The translations under genes and the position numbers were made by a program. This document shows, one piece after another, positions 34,657-43,633 of a DNA stretch of 64,000 nt. Under the pieces are notes generated by a model. The model ran no database searches. It was not told the DNA's origin and saw only the letters and a list, made by a program, of their open reading frames with translations. The stretch comes from Paractinoplanes brasiliensis (GTDB taxonomy: Bacteria; Actinomycetota; Actinomycetes; Mycobacteriales; Micromonosporaceae), in NCBI RefSeq assembly GCF_004362215.1, contig NZ_SNWR01000001.1:3454001-3518000 (forward strand). Direction: 5' to 3'. Within the stretch, counting starts at the first letter, position 1; every line of letters starts with the position of its first letter.

Positions 34657-37600
34657 GGATGTGGAACGGCCCTCCATGGCGGCCACCGCCTCCTCGTGCA
34701 CCCGCTGGGCCACCTCGCGGCTCGGGGAGTCGTCGGACATGCGCTCCAGCAGCGCCCGCAGCAGCGCCTCAGCCTCGGTGACCTGGCCGGAACGCAGCAG
34801 CGCCTCACCGAGCATGCCCTCGATGCGGTCGGCCTGATCGGTCGCGCCGATCGCGGCCAGCCGCTCGGGAGCGCCGCGCAGATGGGGCAACGCCTCCGCG
34901 TAGCGTCCACGGGACATCAAGAGATTACCGGCCTCGTACGCGGTCATCGCATGCTGGAAGATCGCGTTCGGCTCGGCGGCGAGTTCGGGCGGCAGCGCGT
35001 CGAACTTCGCACCGATCCGGCCGATCACCTCCTCACCGCGTTCGGGCTGGTCGGAGTAGTGCAGGGCACTGACCGCCCGGCGCAATGCCCGCAGCTCACC
35101 GATCGGGTCGTCCGCCTCGTGCAGCGCCGAAGCCGACGCCAGGAAGGTCTCGGCCGCCTCGGCGTCACGATCGAGGTCGAAGAGCAGGCCGGCCGTGTCC
35201 TCGGCGATCTGGCCCCGGCCCGCCGGGTTGCCGGCCAGCCGCCCGATCAGCGTGCGATAGAGGCCGAGGGCGCCGTCCGCATCGCCGATCTGACGGTAGA
35301 GCCCGGCCAGCAGGTAACGCGCGTTGTCAGCCGCGTCGTCGTCGCCGAGTTTGTCGAAGCGGGCGAGCGCTTCCTCGGCCACCTCGGCCGCCTCGACCGG
35401 ACGGCCGGCCATGCGATACGCGTTGGCCAGATCGTTGCGGGCGTGTGCCCCGGCGGTGTCGAGGCCGGCCTCGGCGCACAGGGCGACCGCCTCGACCAGG
35501 TCGACGATCGCCTCCTCGGGCCGGCCCAGCCGCAGCAACGCGGTGCCCCGGCCGACCCGCGAGGGCAGAGCCTTGTCGGCCTCGCCGGTGGCGATCACGG
35601 CGCTGAACACCTCGACCTGCTCGGCCGGATCGTCGAGCGCGTGACCATAGATCGTGCCCGCCTCGGCGACGCGACGTGCGGGGCCGTGCTCGCGATAGAA
35701 CTGCCACGCCTCACGGGCCGCGGCCAGCGCCTCGTCGTGCCGGTGAGCCGCCATCCGGTTGCGGGCGCGCAGCATCCCGTGCATCGCCACCATGCGCGGG
35801 TCACCGGTCTGAGCGGCGAACCCGTCGGCCCGGTCACCCGCCTCGTTCGCCTCGTCGGCACGCCCGTTCATGAGATGCGCGATGGACAGCCGGGCCCACG
35901 CGTTGGCCTGCTCGAACGCGCTGCCATGCTGCTGCTGAAAGGCGACGTCCGCCTGGATCGCCGCCTCGTCGACCGGCTCACCGGAATATGCCCGGTCGAG
36001 CGCGATGCGAGCCCGCAGAGCACTCGCCTCACGCCCGGCGGCCGCCGCCCTTTCCGCGTCACGCCCAGATCCGGCCACCGTGTCGCGCGCCGAAGCCTCG
36101 CCCTGGTGCCGCCGCGCCGCGCCATCCGCCGAATCGACGCCGCCGTCCACGGCCGCGTCGGCGGCACCGCTCAGGGCCGCATCCGGGTCGCTGACGCTCG
36201 CGCCTGCTCCGCCTTCCGCGCGGATCGAGCCCTCGGTGGCAGCCCCGCCGCCGATCACTGCTTCGAAAAGGTCGACCGCCCGTGACCAGTGCTCGCCGGC
36301 ACCGGCCGATCGCAGCTGGTTGCCGCGCATCACCTCGCGACGGGCCGCCAGCAGTGGGTCGTCGAGCCGGGGAAAGCGCGCGTCCAGCGCCGCGAGGGTG
36401 GCGCTCAGCGCGGCATCCCGGTCATCACGCCAATGCCGCCGGGCCAGCTCGAGCAACTCGGCCGCGCTCACCTCGGCTGGCACCTCGGGTTCGACGGGCT
36501 GCTCGGCGAGGCCCGGGACGGCAACAGTCGCGGACTGCTCCACCGAGGGAGCCGCACGGCGGGCGGTCGGCGAGAGGGGCAACACCACGTCGTAAGGCTC
36601 GGCGGCCAAGGAATCGGCGATCGATCGGCTCTGGTGGTCGGTGCCGTTACGCTCGTCGAACTTCTTGGCCAGTTCGGTCGCCCGGGCCGCCAGTTCGATT
36701 TCGAGGGCCGCCGCGGAGATGTCGCCGTGCTCGCGCCGCCGAATGATCGTGTCGCCGTGGCCCAGCTCGGTCAGCCGGCGCAGCAGCATCGCGGCGTCGG
36801 CCGAGAAGTGCATGTCGGCGGCGGGCGACGGCGCCTTGTCGAGCCAGTCGATGTGCCGCTGCAGGATTTCCAGACCGCGGTGCTCGTTGCCGGTGCGCGC
36901 GCAGAACGCCAGGTGGGTGCCGAGATTCCACAGGTCGGCCAGGTTGCCGCGTTCCAGGCGATACGACCGGCGGTGGGCGTCCGACGCCGCGTCGGGGCGG
37001 CCGGTACGCAGATAGGCCACCATCAGCTCGCGCAGGATGCCTTGCGGCTGCTCGCTGCAGGTGAGCTCGCCGGCCAGCACGGGCTCGGCGGTCGCGACGA
37101 CGTCGGCGAAACGGTCGCGCTCGTTGTAGTAGGCGGCGACCGAGGACGGGTCACAGCCGATGCAGTCGGACAGGTCGTCGCGCGGCGCGGCCTGCCAGCG
37201 GGCGAACCACTCGTCGGCCTCGGGCGAGCCGATATGCGTGGCCACGAGATAGCGGTGCTTGTAGACGGCCTGCATGCTGTGGCCGTCCTCCCGGTAACGC
37301 CTTTCCATGTCGTCGAGCACCGCCCGGGTGCGGTCGAGCGGGATCTCGGGGAAGTTGGTCATCGCGTTGACCATGGTCTTGAAGTGCCACAGCAGGGTGT
37401 GTTTGCCGTGGGCGTGGTGCGGCCCGGGATTGCGGTCGAAGTCGGCGAGGGCCCAGGCGAACGTGACGAACGCCTTGGCCGGCTCGCCGCCGTACGTGTA
37501 GGCGTTGGTGGCCAGCAGCCGGCTGGTGAAGGCCAGCCGTGGGTCGCCGATCGCGTCGGCGTGCCGGATCACCTCTTCGACCAGGGCGATCTGCGCGGCG

Positions 37601-37659
37601 CCGTGGGGCAGCACACGGGCCTGCTCGTAGAGCTCCCACAGTTCGTCGGCGGTCTTCAC
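34654..37659 (-). CDS. large tetratricopeptide-repeat protein coupled to Hsp90
   Basis: This is a 1001-residue soluble all-helical protein. The first about 390 residues form one TPR-like array (KTADELWELYEQARVLPHG onward, with SRLLATNAYTYGGEPAKAFVTFAWAL). A linker of low-complexity Ala/Gly/Asp sequence (about 470-560) follows. The second array (about 570-990) has clear TPR units such as ALLRLGRPEEAIVDLVEAVAL and DLANAYRMAGRPVEAAEVAEEALARF. There is no HTH, ATPase or membrane segment. GTG 37659 overlaps the Hsp90 stop by 4 nt (GTGA), so the two are coupled. TPR proteins are the main Hsp90 co-chaperones in eukaryotes; a partner role here is inference. The frame extends beyond 37659, but that part overlaps Hsp90. 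Confidence 0.85.
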   Translation of the reverse strand: MKTADELWELYEQARVLPHGAAQIALVEEVIRHADAIGDPRLAFTSRLLATNAYTYGGEPAKAFVTFAWALADFDRNPGPHHAHGKHTLLWHFKTMVNAMTNFPEIPLDRTRAVLDDMERRYREDGHSMQAVYKHRYLVATHIGSPEADEWFARWQAAPRDDLSDCIGCDPSSVAAYYNERDRFADVVATAEPVLAGELTCSEQPQGILRELMVAYLRTGRPDAASDAHRRSYRLERGNLADLWNLGTHLAFCARTGNEHRGLEILQRHIDWLDKAPSPAADMHFSADAAMLLRRLTELGHGDTIIRRREHGDISAAALEIELAARATELAKKFDERNGTDHQSRSIADSLAAEPYDVVLPLSPTARRAAPSVEQSATVAVPGLAEQPVEPEVPAEVSAAELLELARRHWRDDRDAALSATLAALDARFPRLDDPLLAARREVMRGNQLRSAGAGEHWSRAVDLFEAVIGGGAATEGSIRAEGGAGASVSDPDAALSGAADAAVDGGVDSADGAARRHQGEASARDTVAGSGRDAERAAAAGREASALRARIALDRAYSGEPVDEAAIQADVAFQQQHGSAFEQANAWARLSIAHLMNGRADEANEAGDRADGFAAQTGDPRMVAMHGMLRARNRMAAHRHDEALAAAREAWQFYREHGPARRVAEAGTIYGHALDDPAEQVEVFSAVIATGEADKALPSRVGRGTALLRLGRPEEAIVDLVEAVALCAEAGLDTAGAHARNDLANAYRMAGRPVEAAEVAEEALARFDKLGDDDAADNARYLLAGLYRQIGDADGALGLYRTLIGRLAGNPAGRGQIAEDTAGLLFDLDRDAEAAETFLASASALHEADDPIGELRALRRAVSALHYSDQPERGEEVIGRIGAKFDALPPELAAEPNAIFQHAMTAYEAGNLLMSRGRYAEALPHLRGAPERLAAIGATDQADRIEGMLGEALLRSGQVTEAEALLRALLERMSDDSPSREVAQRVHEEAVAAMEGRSTS

Positions 37660-39395
37660 CTGTCCTCGCCCTTCTCTTGAGGGACGGCCCTGTCCAGCAG
37701 GCCCATGAACGAACTGGTCAGCAACGCGGCGTCGGCCGGGCGGATCGGGTGCTGGCCGAGCATGAGGGCCTGGCCGTAGAGCGACTCGACGGCGAGACCC
37801 GCGAGCTCCGGGTCGCCGAGCGCGGTGATCCGGCGTACGAGGGCATTGCGGTGGTTGAGAACGAGCTGGGGACGGTCGACCGTCGTGACCCGGGACAGCG
37901 CGTCGAGCACCCCGCCCCAGAGATCGTCGGCGGCGTCGCGGCTCTGGGTGAACTGCTCGTTGAACGCGGCGGCGCGGCTCACCAGATAGAGAGCGGGGAC
38001 CCCGGCCGGGTCGAAACCGCGCACCACCACCTCGCAACCGAGCCTGTCAAGGCGGCGCTGGGCGGCGGCCAGGAAGGGGCGCAGGCGCAGCTCGGTATCG
38101 GTGTCGACGGCCGAGAACCGGGCCGCGACATCGGAAGGCTCGAGCCGCTCGACCCGCACCTCGGGATCCACCGTGGCCAGACGCTCGACGATGTCGGCGT
38201 GGTAGACGATGCCGCCGTTGATCACCCCGAGCTCCTGCGCGGCGGCGATCGACGCGAGCTGCCGGAACTCGTCGTGACCGGCGGCGTACCGCAGCACGCC
38301 GTGGCGCTCGCGGAACTCGGCCAGCGTGACGAAGCCCATGTTGGTCTCGAGCGGCACCCACTGCTCGACCAGGCGCAACATCTCGTCGTCGTGCAGGGCC
38401 AGCGCCTTGACGCCGAGATGGTGGATCGAGAGGAACTCGCCCAGCCGGCGCGGATCGGTCGTGGCCAGCCGCACCAGCCAGCCCCGCAGCTGGTCGGCGA
38501 TGGCCTCGCGGGTGTCGGCGAGCAGGCTGTCGTCGTAAAGCGCCTCGCGGCTCGCCGTCGGACGCAGCTCGGTGCTGTCGACCACGCAGCGCGCGAAGAA
38601 CGCCCACTCGGGCAGCAGGCCCTCAACGCTCTCGGCCAGCAGCATCCGCTTCAGATAGACCCGATGACCACCGCGGGCGGCCGGGTTGACCGGGGTGGGC
38701 AGCACGAAAGCGACACCGGTGAGGCCGGCCTCGGGCACGTCGAGCGGCACCACGTCGAGCGGGCGAAACCCGAAGACCGATTGGGCGTACGCGTGCAGAT
38801 CGTTGCCCGCCGCCCACGGGAGCCCGCCGGTCGTGACGTCGAACGAGTCGACCTCAACCCGTACGGGAAGAAGGGATCCGTAAAGGCCGGCGAGCTCACG
38901 CACAGTCTCGGCGGAAAGAAGGTGTTCGGAGCCCCGCCGGGGCACGAGGGTGACGGTGGTGCCCGGTTCGCGGTCGGCGCCGGCGCGGACGTCGTAGCGC
39001 CCGTCGGAATAACCCGTCCACAGCACGGGCTCGGCGCCGGCCCGGCGGGTGTGCACGCGGATCTCGTCGGCCACCAGGAAGCAGGAGAGCAGGCCGATGC
39101 CGAACTGACCCAGGAACTCGTGGCGGGCGAAGCCCAGCTCGTCGCGTTTGGAGCTGCGGCCGATCGTGGCCAGTAGCTCGTGCACCTGAGCCTCGGTCAG
39201 GCCGACGCCGTTGTCGCTCACCCGCAGGGCGTCGGCGCCGGTGGTGATCGACACCAACCCGGGCGTGCCGGCCGCGGTGATCGCGTCGACCGAGTTCTGC
39301 AGCAGCTCGCGCACGTAGACACGCGGGCTGGCATAGAGGTGATGGCTGAGGAGATCGACGATGCCACGAAGATCGACCTGGAACGTGTTGCTCAC
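37656..39395 (-). CDS. HSP90 family protein (divergent HtpG paralogue)
   Basis: This is a 579-residue GHKL ATPase of the Hsp90 family. The N-domain holds the ATP-binding motifs ELLQNSVDAI (N-box), DNGVGL and GQFGIGLLSCF. The middle domain has the STELRPTASREALYDD block, which contains the SRE of HtpG that contacts the gamma-phosphate. The C-terminal third is less conserved and ends in an acidic EKGEDR, not MEEVD. It is shorter than E. coli HtpG (624). GTG 39395 has no ribosome site; TACCTT lies 7 nt before it, and an intrinsic terminator ends just upstream, so the mRNA is probably leaderless. The gene is coupled to the TPR gene. The substrate is unknown. Confidence 0.9.
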   Translation of the reverse strand: MSNTFQVDLRGIVDLLSHHLYASPRVYVRELLQNSVDAITAAGTPGLVSITTGADALRVSDNGVGLTEAQVHELLATIGRSSKRDELGFARHEFLGQFGIGLLSCFLVADEIRVHTRRAGAEPVLWTGYSDGRYDVRAGADREPGTTVTLVPRRGSEHLLSAETVRELAGLYGSLLPVRVEVDSFDVTTGGLPWAAGNDLHAYAQSVFGFRPLDVVPLDVPEAGLTGVAFVLPTPVNPAARGGHRVYLKRMLLAESVEGLLPEWAFFARCVVDSTELRPTASREALYDDSLLADTREAIADQLRGWLVRLATTDPRRLGEFLSIHHLGVKALALHDDEMLRLVEQWVPLETNMGFVTLAEFRERHGVLRYAAGHDEFRQLASIAAAQELGVINGGIVYHADIVERLATVDPEVRVERLEPSDVAARFSAVDTDTELRLRPFLAAAQRRLDRLGCEVVVRGFDPAGVPALYLVSRAAAFNEQFTQSRDAADDLWGGVLDALSRVTTVDRPQLVLNHRNALVRRITALGDPELAGLAVESLYGQALMLGQHPIRPADAALLTSSFMGLLDRAVPQEKGEDR

Positions 39396-39422
39396 GGCGG
39401 AGAAGGTACCGCGAACGACCGA

Positions 39423-39453
39423 CAAAAACGGGGCGGTTTCCGGCCGCCCCGTT
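39423..39453 (-). terminator. intrinsic terminator after the sulfurtransferase gene
   Basis: AACGGGGCGG/CCGCCCCGTT (39427-39436, 39444-39453) with a 7-nt loop is followed on the minus strand by TTTTT (39424-39428). It sits 7 nt after the sulfurtransferase stop and 28 nt before the Hsp90 start. Confidence 0.85.
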
Positions 39454-39460
39454 CATCTCG

Positions 39461-40360
39461 TCAGCTCAGGCCGCCCGGCTCGGGGCCCGTGGCGATCGGG
39501 GCGCGCACCAGGTTGCCCCACTCGGTCCACGACCCGTCGTAGTTGCGGACCTGCGGATATCCGAGCAGGTAGCGCAGCGCGAACCAGGTGTGGCTGGACC
39601 GCTCGCCGATCCGGCAGTAGGCGATGATGTCGTCGCCCGATTCCAGGCCCAGCTCGTCGCGATAGATCTTGGCAAGCTCGTCGGCCGGCTTGAACGTGCC
39701 GTCCTCGTTGGCCGCCGACTTCCACGGCTTGCTCCTCGCGCCCGGGATGTGGCCGCCGCGCAGGGCGCCCTCCTGCGGGTACGCCTCCATGTGCGTCAGC
39801 TCACCCGTGTACTCCTGCGGCGAGCGCACGTCGACCAGTGGACGCCCGCTGCTGATGTGCCCCATGACCTGGTCACGGAAGGCCCGGATCTCGGCGTCGT
39901 TGCGTACGGGAACCGGGTATTTCGCCGTGGGACGTTCAGTACGTTCCCGGGTCAGCTCGCGCCCCTCGGCGGCCCATTTCTGGCGCCCGCCGTCGAGCAG
40001 GCGCACGTCACGGTGGCCGAAAAGGCTGAAGACCCAGAGGGCGTACGCGGCCCACCAGTTGAAGTTGTCACCGTAGAAGACGATCGTGTCCTCCCGGCCG
40101 ATGCCCTTGGCCTCGCAGAGCGCGGCGAAGGCGGCCGGGTCGAGGTAGTCGCGGGTGACCTGGTCGTTGAGCTCGAGGTGCCAGTCGACCTTGACCGCGC
40201 CGGGGATGTGCCCGGTGTCGTAGAGCAGCACGTCCTCGTCCGACTCGACAACCACCAGGCCGGGCGTGCCGAGGTTGGCGGCCAGCCATTCGGTGGTGAC
40301 GAGCTTGTCGGGATGCGCGTACGCCTGGAGCTCAGGCGATGGATCGTTCGCAACAGACAT
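39461..40360 (-). CDS. thiosulfate/3-mercaptopyruvate-type sulfurtransferase
   Basis: This is a 299-residue two-domain rhodanese. The first domain (about 15-135) is non-catalytic. The second carries the active-site loop YCRIGERSSHTWF, whose Cys holds the persulfide; CRIGERS is the actinobacterial CysA/SseA form. Conserved blocks are YDTGHIPGAVKVDW, DGGRQKWAAEGREL and LVDVRSPQEYTGE. ATG 40360 is preferred, with TAGCGT exactly 7 nt upstream (leaderless type); GTG 40369 is an alternative. It follows the SGNH gene by 17 nt. It likely supplies sulfane sulfur for cofactor or thiol metabolism. Confidence 0.92.
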   Translation of the reverse strand: MSVANDPSPELQAYAHPDKLVTTEWLAANLGTPGLVVVESDEDVLLYDTGHIPGAVKVDWHLELNDQVTRDYLDPAAFAALCEAKGIGREDTIVFYGDNFNWWAAYALWVFSLFGHRDVRLLDGGRQKWAAEGRELTRERTERPTAKYPVPVRNDAEIRAFRDQVMGHISSGRPLVDVRSPQEYTGELTHMEAYPQEGALRGGHIPGARSKPWKSAANEDGTFKPADELAKIYRDELGLESGDDIIAYCRIGERSSHTWFALRYLLGYPQVRNYDGSWTEWGNLVRAPIATGPEPGGLS

Positions 40361-40377
40361 GATTGCCACGCTAGCCC

Positions 40378-41145
40378 TTAAAAGCCGCTGCCGATGGGCG
40401 CCAGCTCAGGTCGCTTCGGGGTGATCGAATCGCCGGAGGACTGGCCGCGCAGGTGACGGCCCACCCAGGGCGCCAGGTGCTCACGGGCCCAGCGCAGGTC
40501 GGCGCCGCGGGCGAGCAGCCACGGCGTGGGCTCGGGGGCGGGCGGCACCAGCATCCAGTCCTCGTTCACGCCGACGCCGAGCACGTTGAGGACATGACCG
40601 GCCGTACGGCGGTGCCCGGCGGGCGAGAGGTGCAGGCGGTCGGCGGCCCACATGTGCGGGTGGTGGAACGCGTTGTCGCCGAACAGGTCGACCAGGTGGG
40701 CGCCGTAGCGCGCGGCCAGCATGCTCGCGCCGTCGTTGAGCACCGCGGCGCGCCGCCCGAGAATGGCGGGCAGGTGCATTGTCACGTCGGCGAACCGGAA
40801 CAGGATCACTTCGGCGCCCGACTCGCGCAGCCGGCGGACCACGCCGTCGAGCTGACGCACCAGGGCGTGCGGGTCGACCCGTACGCGCAAGGCGTCGTTG
40901 CCGCCGGCCGCGATGCTGACCAGGTCGGGCCGCATGGCGAGGGTCGGTTCGAGCTGTTCTTCGATGATCTCGTGCATGACCTTGCCGCGGATCGCGAGGT
41001 TGGCGTACCCGAAGTCGGGCCCGGAGTCGACGGCGAGCCGGGCGGCCACCAGGTCGGCCCAGCCGCGGAAACTGCCGTCCGGGTACGCGTCGTTCAAGCC
41101 TTCGGTGAAGCTGTCCCCCATAGCAACGAAGCTGCGGTACGCCAT
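40378..41145 (-). CDS. SGNH/GDSL family hydrolase
   Basis: This is a 255-residue esterase-type hydrolase. Block I is FVAMGDSFTEG (nucleophile Ser), block II Gly lies in NLAIRGKVMHE, block III is GGNDALR and block V is AADRLHLSPAGHRR (Asp-x-x-His). All four SGNH residues are present. There is no signal peptide, so it acts in the cytoplasm. The length agrees with actinobacterial members. ATG 41145 has a G-rich ribosome site (GGGGGCGG). The natural substrate cannot be told from sequence. It is divergent from proS; the 137-nt spacer carries the proS promoter. Confidence 0.92.
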   Translation of the reverse strand: MAYRSFVAMGDSFTEGLNDAYPDGSFRGWADLVAARLAVDSGPDFGYANLAIRGKVMHEIIEEQLEPTLAMRPDLVSIAAGGNDALRVRVDPHALVRQLDGVVRRLRESGAEVILFRFADVTMHLPAILGRRAAVLNDGASMLAARYGAHLVDLFGDNAFHHPHMWAADRLHLSPAGHRRTAGHVLNVLGVGVNEDWMLVPPAPEPTPWLLARGADLRWAREHLAPWVGRHLRGQSSGDSITPKRPELAPIGSGF

Positions 41146-41282
41146 CGCCGCCCCCTTAACGCGCCGTCAGTTTTGCTCGTGGGGAACACATTTCCACCGG
41201 ATCAAACCTCTGGGTAGCGTGACGATGACGACACCCGAAAAGGGAATGCCGGCGGTGGTGGGACTTCCCTACGCTGCTGCGC

Positions 41283-43013
41283 ATGCTGCTACGAATGTCC
41301 ACCTTGCTTCTCAAGACCCTGCGTGAGGAGCTGGCGGACGCGGAGGTGCCGAGCCATCGGCTGCTGCTGCGCGCCGGGTTCATCCGTCGCGCCGCCCCGG
41401 GTGGTTACACCTGGCTCCCGCTCGGCAAGCTCGTGCTCGACCGGGTCATCGCGGTTCTGCGGGACGAGATGACCGCCGTGGGCGGGCAGGAGGTGTCGTT
41501 CCCGGCGCTGCTGCCGCGCGAGCCGTACGACGTCAGCAACCGGTGGACCGAGTACGGCGACGACATCTTCACGCTGCGGGACAGGCGCGGTGGCGACTAC
41601 CTCCTCGCGCCCACCCACGAAGAGATGTTCACGCTGCTGGCGCAGGACATGACCAGCTCGTACAGGGATTTCCCGCTGCTGCTGTTCCAGATCCAGACGA
41701 AGTACCGTGACGAGGCCCGGCCCCGGGGCGGGCTGCTTCGGGGGCGCGAGTTCCTCATGAAGGACGCGTACTCGTTCTCGCTCTCCTCTGCCGGGTTGGA
41801 AGAGGTCTACGCCGAGATGCGCGGGGCCTACGAGCGGGCCTTCGCCCGGCTGGGGTTGTCGCACACGATCGTTTCCGCCGTGTCGGGCGCGATGGGCGGG
41901 TCGGCGTCCGAGGAGTTCCTGGCCGAGTCCGAAGTGGGCGAGGACACGTTCGTCGGCTGCACCGCGTGCTCCTATGCCGCCAACACCGAGGCGGTTGTCT
42001 TTCAGTCACCAGTCTCACATGCGCAGCACCCGCCGATGGAGGTGCACGACACCCCGGACACCCCGACGATCGCCTCGCTGGTCGAGCTCGCCAACGCGCG
42101 GGCGCTCGGCGGGCGTACGGACTGGACGGCGGCCGACACCCTCAAGAACGTGGTGGTCACCGTGCACCGGCCAGGCGCCGACGACGAGGTGCTGGTCATC
42201 GGCGTGCCCGGTGACCGCGAGGTCGACCTCAAACGGCTCGACGCCTCGCTGGCGCCCGCCACGGCCACACTGTTCGACGACTTCGCGGCGCGGCCCGACC
42301 TGGTCAAGGGTTACATCGGACCGCAAGGCATCAAGGCCCGTTACCTGGCCGACCCGCGTGTCGCGCCCGGCACGGCCTGGCTGACCGGGGCGAACGAGCC
42401 GGGACGGCATGCGATCAACGTGGTGGCGGGCCGCGACTTCGAGATCGACGGCACCATCGAGGCGGCCGAGGTGCGCGCGGGCGACCCCTGCCCGGCCTGC
42501 GGGTCGGGGCAGCTGACCATTCGCCGGGGCATCGAGATCGGGCACATCTTTCAACTCGGCCGCCGATACACCGACGCGTTCAAGGTCGACGTGCTCGGGG
42601 TAGACGGCAAACCCGCGCGGCCGACCATGGGGTCGTACGGGATCGGGGTGTCACGGGCCGTTGCGGCGATCGCCGAACAGCATCACGACGAGCGGGGGCT
42701 GCTCTGGCCGGACGAGGTGGCGCCGGCCGACGTGCACATCGTGGCGGCGGGCAAGGACGGGCAGGTGGCGGCGGCCCTTGCGCTTGCCGAGGAGCTGGTC
42801 GCGTCGGGACTGCGGGTGCTGGTGGACGATCGGCCCAACCTGTCGGCCGGCGTGAAGTTCACCGATGCGGAGCTGATCGGCGTCGCCCGGACGGTCGTGG
42901 TCGGACGCCGGCTGACCGAGGGATTCGTCGAATTTCGCGACCGCCGCACAGGGGAACGAAATGACGTGGCAAGGACGGACATACCACGTGTAATCGCTAC
43001 TTCACTCGGGTAA
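41283..43013 (+). CDS. proS: prolyl-tRNA synthetase, bacterial type with editing domain
   Basis: This 576-residue class II synthetase charges tRNA-Pro. Motif 1 region (VPSHRLLLRAGFIRRAAPGGYTWLPLG), motif 2 (FQIQTKYRDEARPRGGLLRGREF) and motif 3 (GSYGIGVSRAVAAIAEQ) are present. An inserted YbaK-like editing domain lies at about residues 225-390 (TLKNVVVTV, GDREVDLKRLD) and removes Ala from tRNA-Pro. The anticodon-binding domain ends the protein. ATG 41283 follows TACGCT by 7 nt and has no ribosome site, so it is probably leaderless; ATG 41295 is an alternative. A free YbaK-type protein is encoded at 44931. Confidence 0.96.
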   Translation: MLLRMSTLLLKTLREELADAEVPSHRLLLRAGFIRRAAPGGYTWLPLGKLVLDRVIAVLRDEMTAVGGQEVSFPALLPREPYDVSNRWTEYGDDIFTLRDRRGGDYLLAPTHEEMFTLLAQDMTSSYRDFPLLLFQIQTKYRDEARPRGGLLRGREFLMKDAYSFSLSSAGLEEVYAEMRGAYERAFARLGLSHTIVSAVSGAMGGSASEEFLAESEVGEDTFVGCTACSYAANTEAVVFQSPVSHAQHPPMEVHDTPDTPTIASLVELANARALGGRTDWTAADTLKNVVVTVHRPGADDEVLVIGVPGDREVDLKRLDASLAPATATLFDDFAARPDLVKGYIGPQGIKARYLADPRVAPGTAWLTGANEPGRHAINVVAGRDFEIDGTIEAAEVRAGDPCPACGSGQLTIRRGIEIGHIFQLGRRYTDAFKVDVLGVDGKPARPTMGSYGIGVSRAVAAIAEQHHDERGLLWPDEVAPADVHIVAAGKDGQVAAALALAEELVASGLRVLVDDRPNLSAGVKFTDAELIGVARTVVVGRRLTEGFVEFRDRRTGERNDVARTDIPRVIATSLG

Positions 43014-43040
43014 CTCCAGTCCCAACGGAGGTGTATGCGC

Positions 43041-43442
43041 ATGGGCAGGCCGCTGGTCACGTCGGTCGCCGAGGTGATGACCCGGCAGGTGGTCTACCTG
43101 CCGGAGGCGACGATGCTCGACGAAGCCGCGCAGGTGATGCGCGACCGCAGCATCGGCGACGTCGTGGTGACCCGAGGGCCGACGATGATCGGTGTGGTCA
43201 CCGACCGGGACATCGTCGTGCGGGCCATCGCCGAGGACCTGCCGCCCAAGACGACGTCGCTGGGGGAGATCACGTCCCACGAGCTGATCATGGTTGAGCA
43301 GTCGGCGACCGTGGACGAGGCGGTGCAGGCCATGCGCGAGCGGAATGTGCGGCGGTTGCTGGTGTGCGACGCGGACCGCAAGGTGGTCGGGATCCTGAGC
43401 CTGAGCGATGTCGCCCTGCTCCCGAGCTCGACTGCGGCCTGA
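43041..43442 (+). CDS. CBS domain pair protein
   Basis: This 133-residue protein consists of two CBS motifs (VAEVMTRQVVYLPEATMLDEAAQVMRDRSI and LIMVEQSATVDEAVQAMRERNVRRLLV), forming one Bateman module that binds adenosyl ligands such as AMP, ATP or SAM. There is no effector domain, so it acts by itself or on a partner protein. GGAGG sits 9 nt before ATG 43041 and 3 nt before ATG 43035; the former spacing is better. It follows proS by 27 nt and may share its transcript. Single-module CBS proteins of this kind are often stress or dormancy linked in actinobacteria. Confidence 0.9.
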   Translation: MGRPLVTSVAEVMTRQVVYLPEATMLDEAAQVMRDRSIGDVVVTRGPTMIGVVTDRDIVVRAIAEDLPPKTTSLGEITSHELIMVEQSATVDEAVQAMRERNVRRLLVCDADRKVVGILSLSDVALLPSSTAA

Positions 43443-43453
43443 GACCCCATTCC

Positions 43454-43546
43454 CGTACGCGGTCCCGGCCCGTTCCCCGTACGCGGTCGCGGCTTGTTCG
43501 TGCGCGGGGTCGCGATTCATTCGGTACGGGGTCGCGGTTCGTTCGG
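43454..43546. repeat. degenerate 23-bp tandem repeat
   Basis: Four imperfect units of about 23 bp, of the form cgtacgcggtcgcggcttgttc, lie between the CBS gene and sufE. Related single copies continue to about 43610 (ccgtacggggcccggg, cttgtacgggggcg). The repeat is non-coding. Confidence 0.7.
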
Positions 43547-43633
43547 GGCCGACATCGGGTTATTTCCGTACGGGGCCCGGGCTTTGATCTTGTACGGGGG
43601 CGTTGCTCGCTTTTGCGCGTTAGGGTCGGAGCC

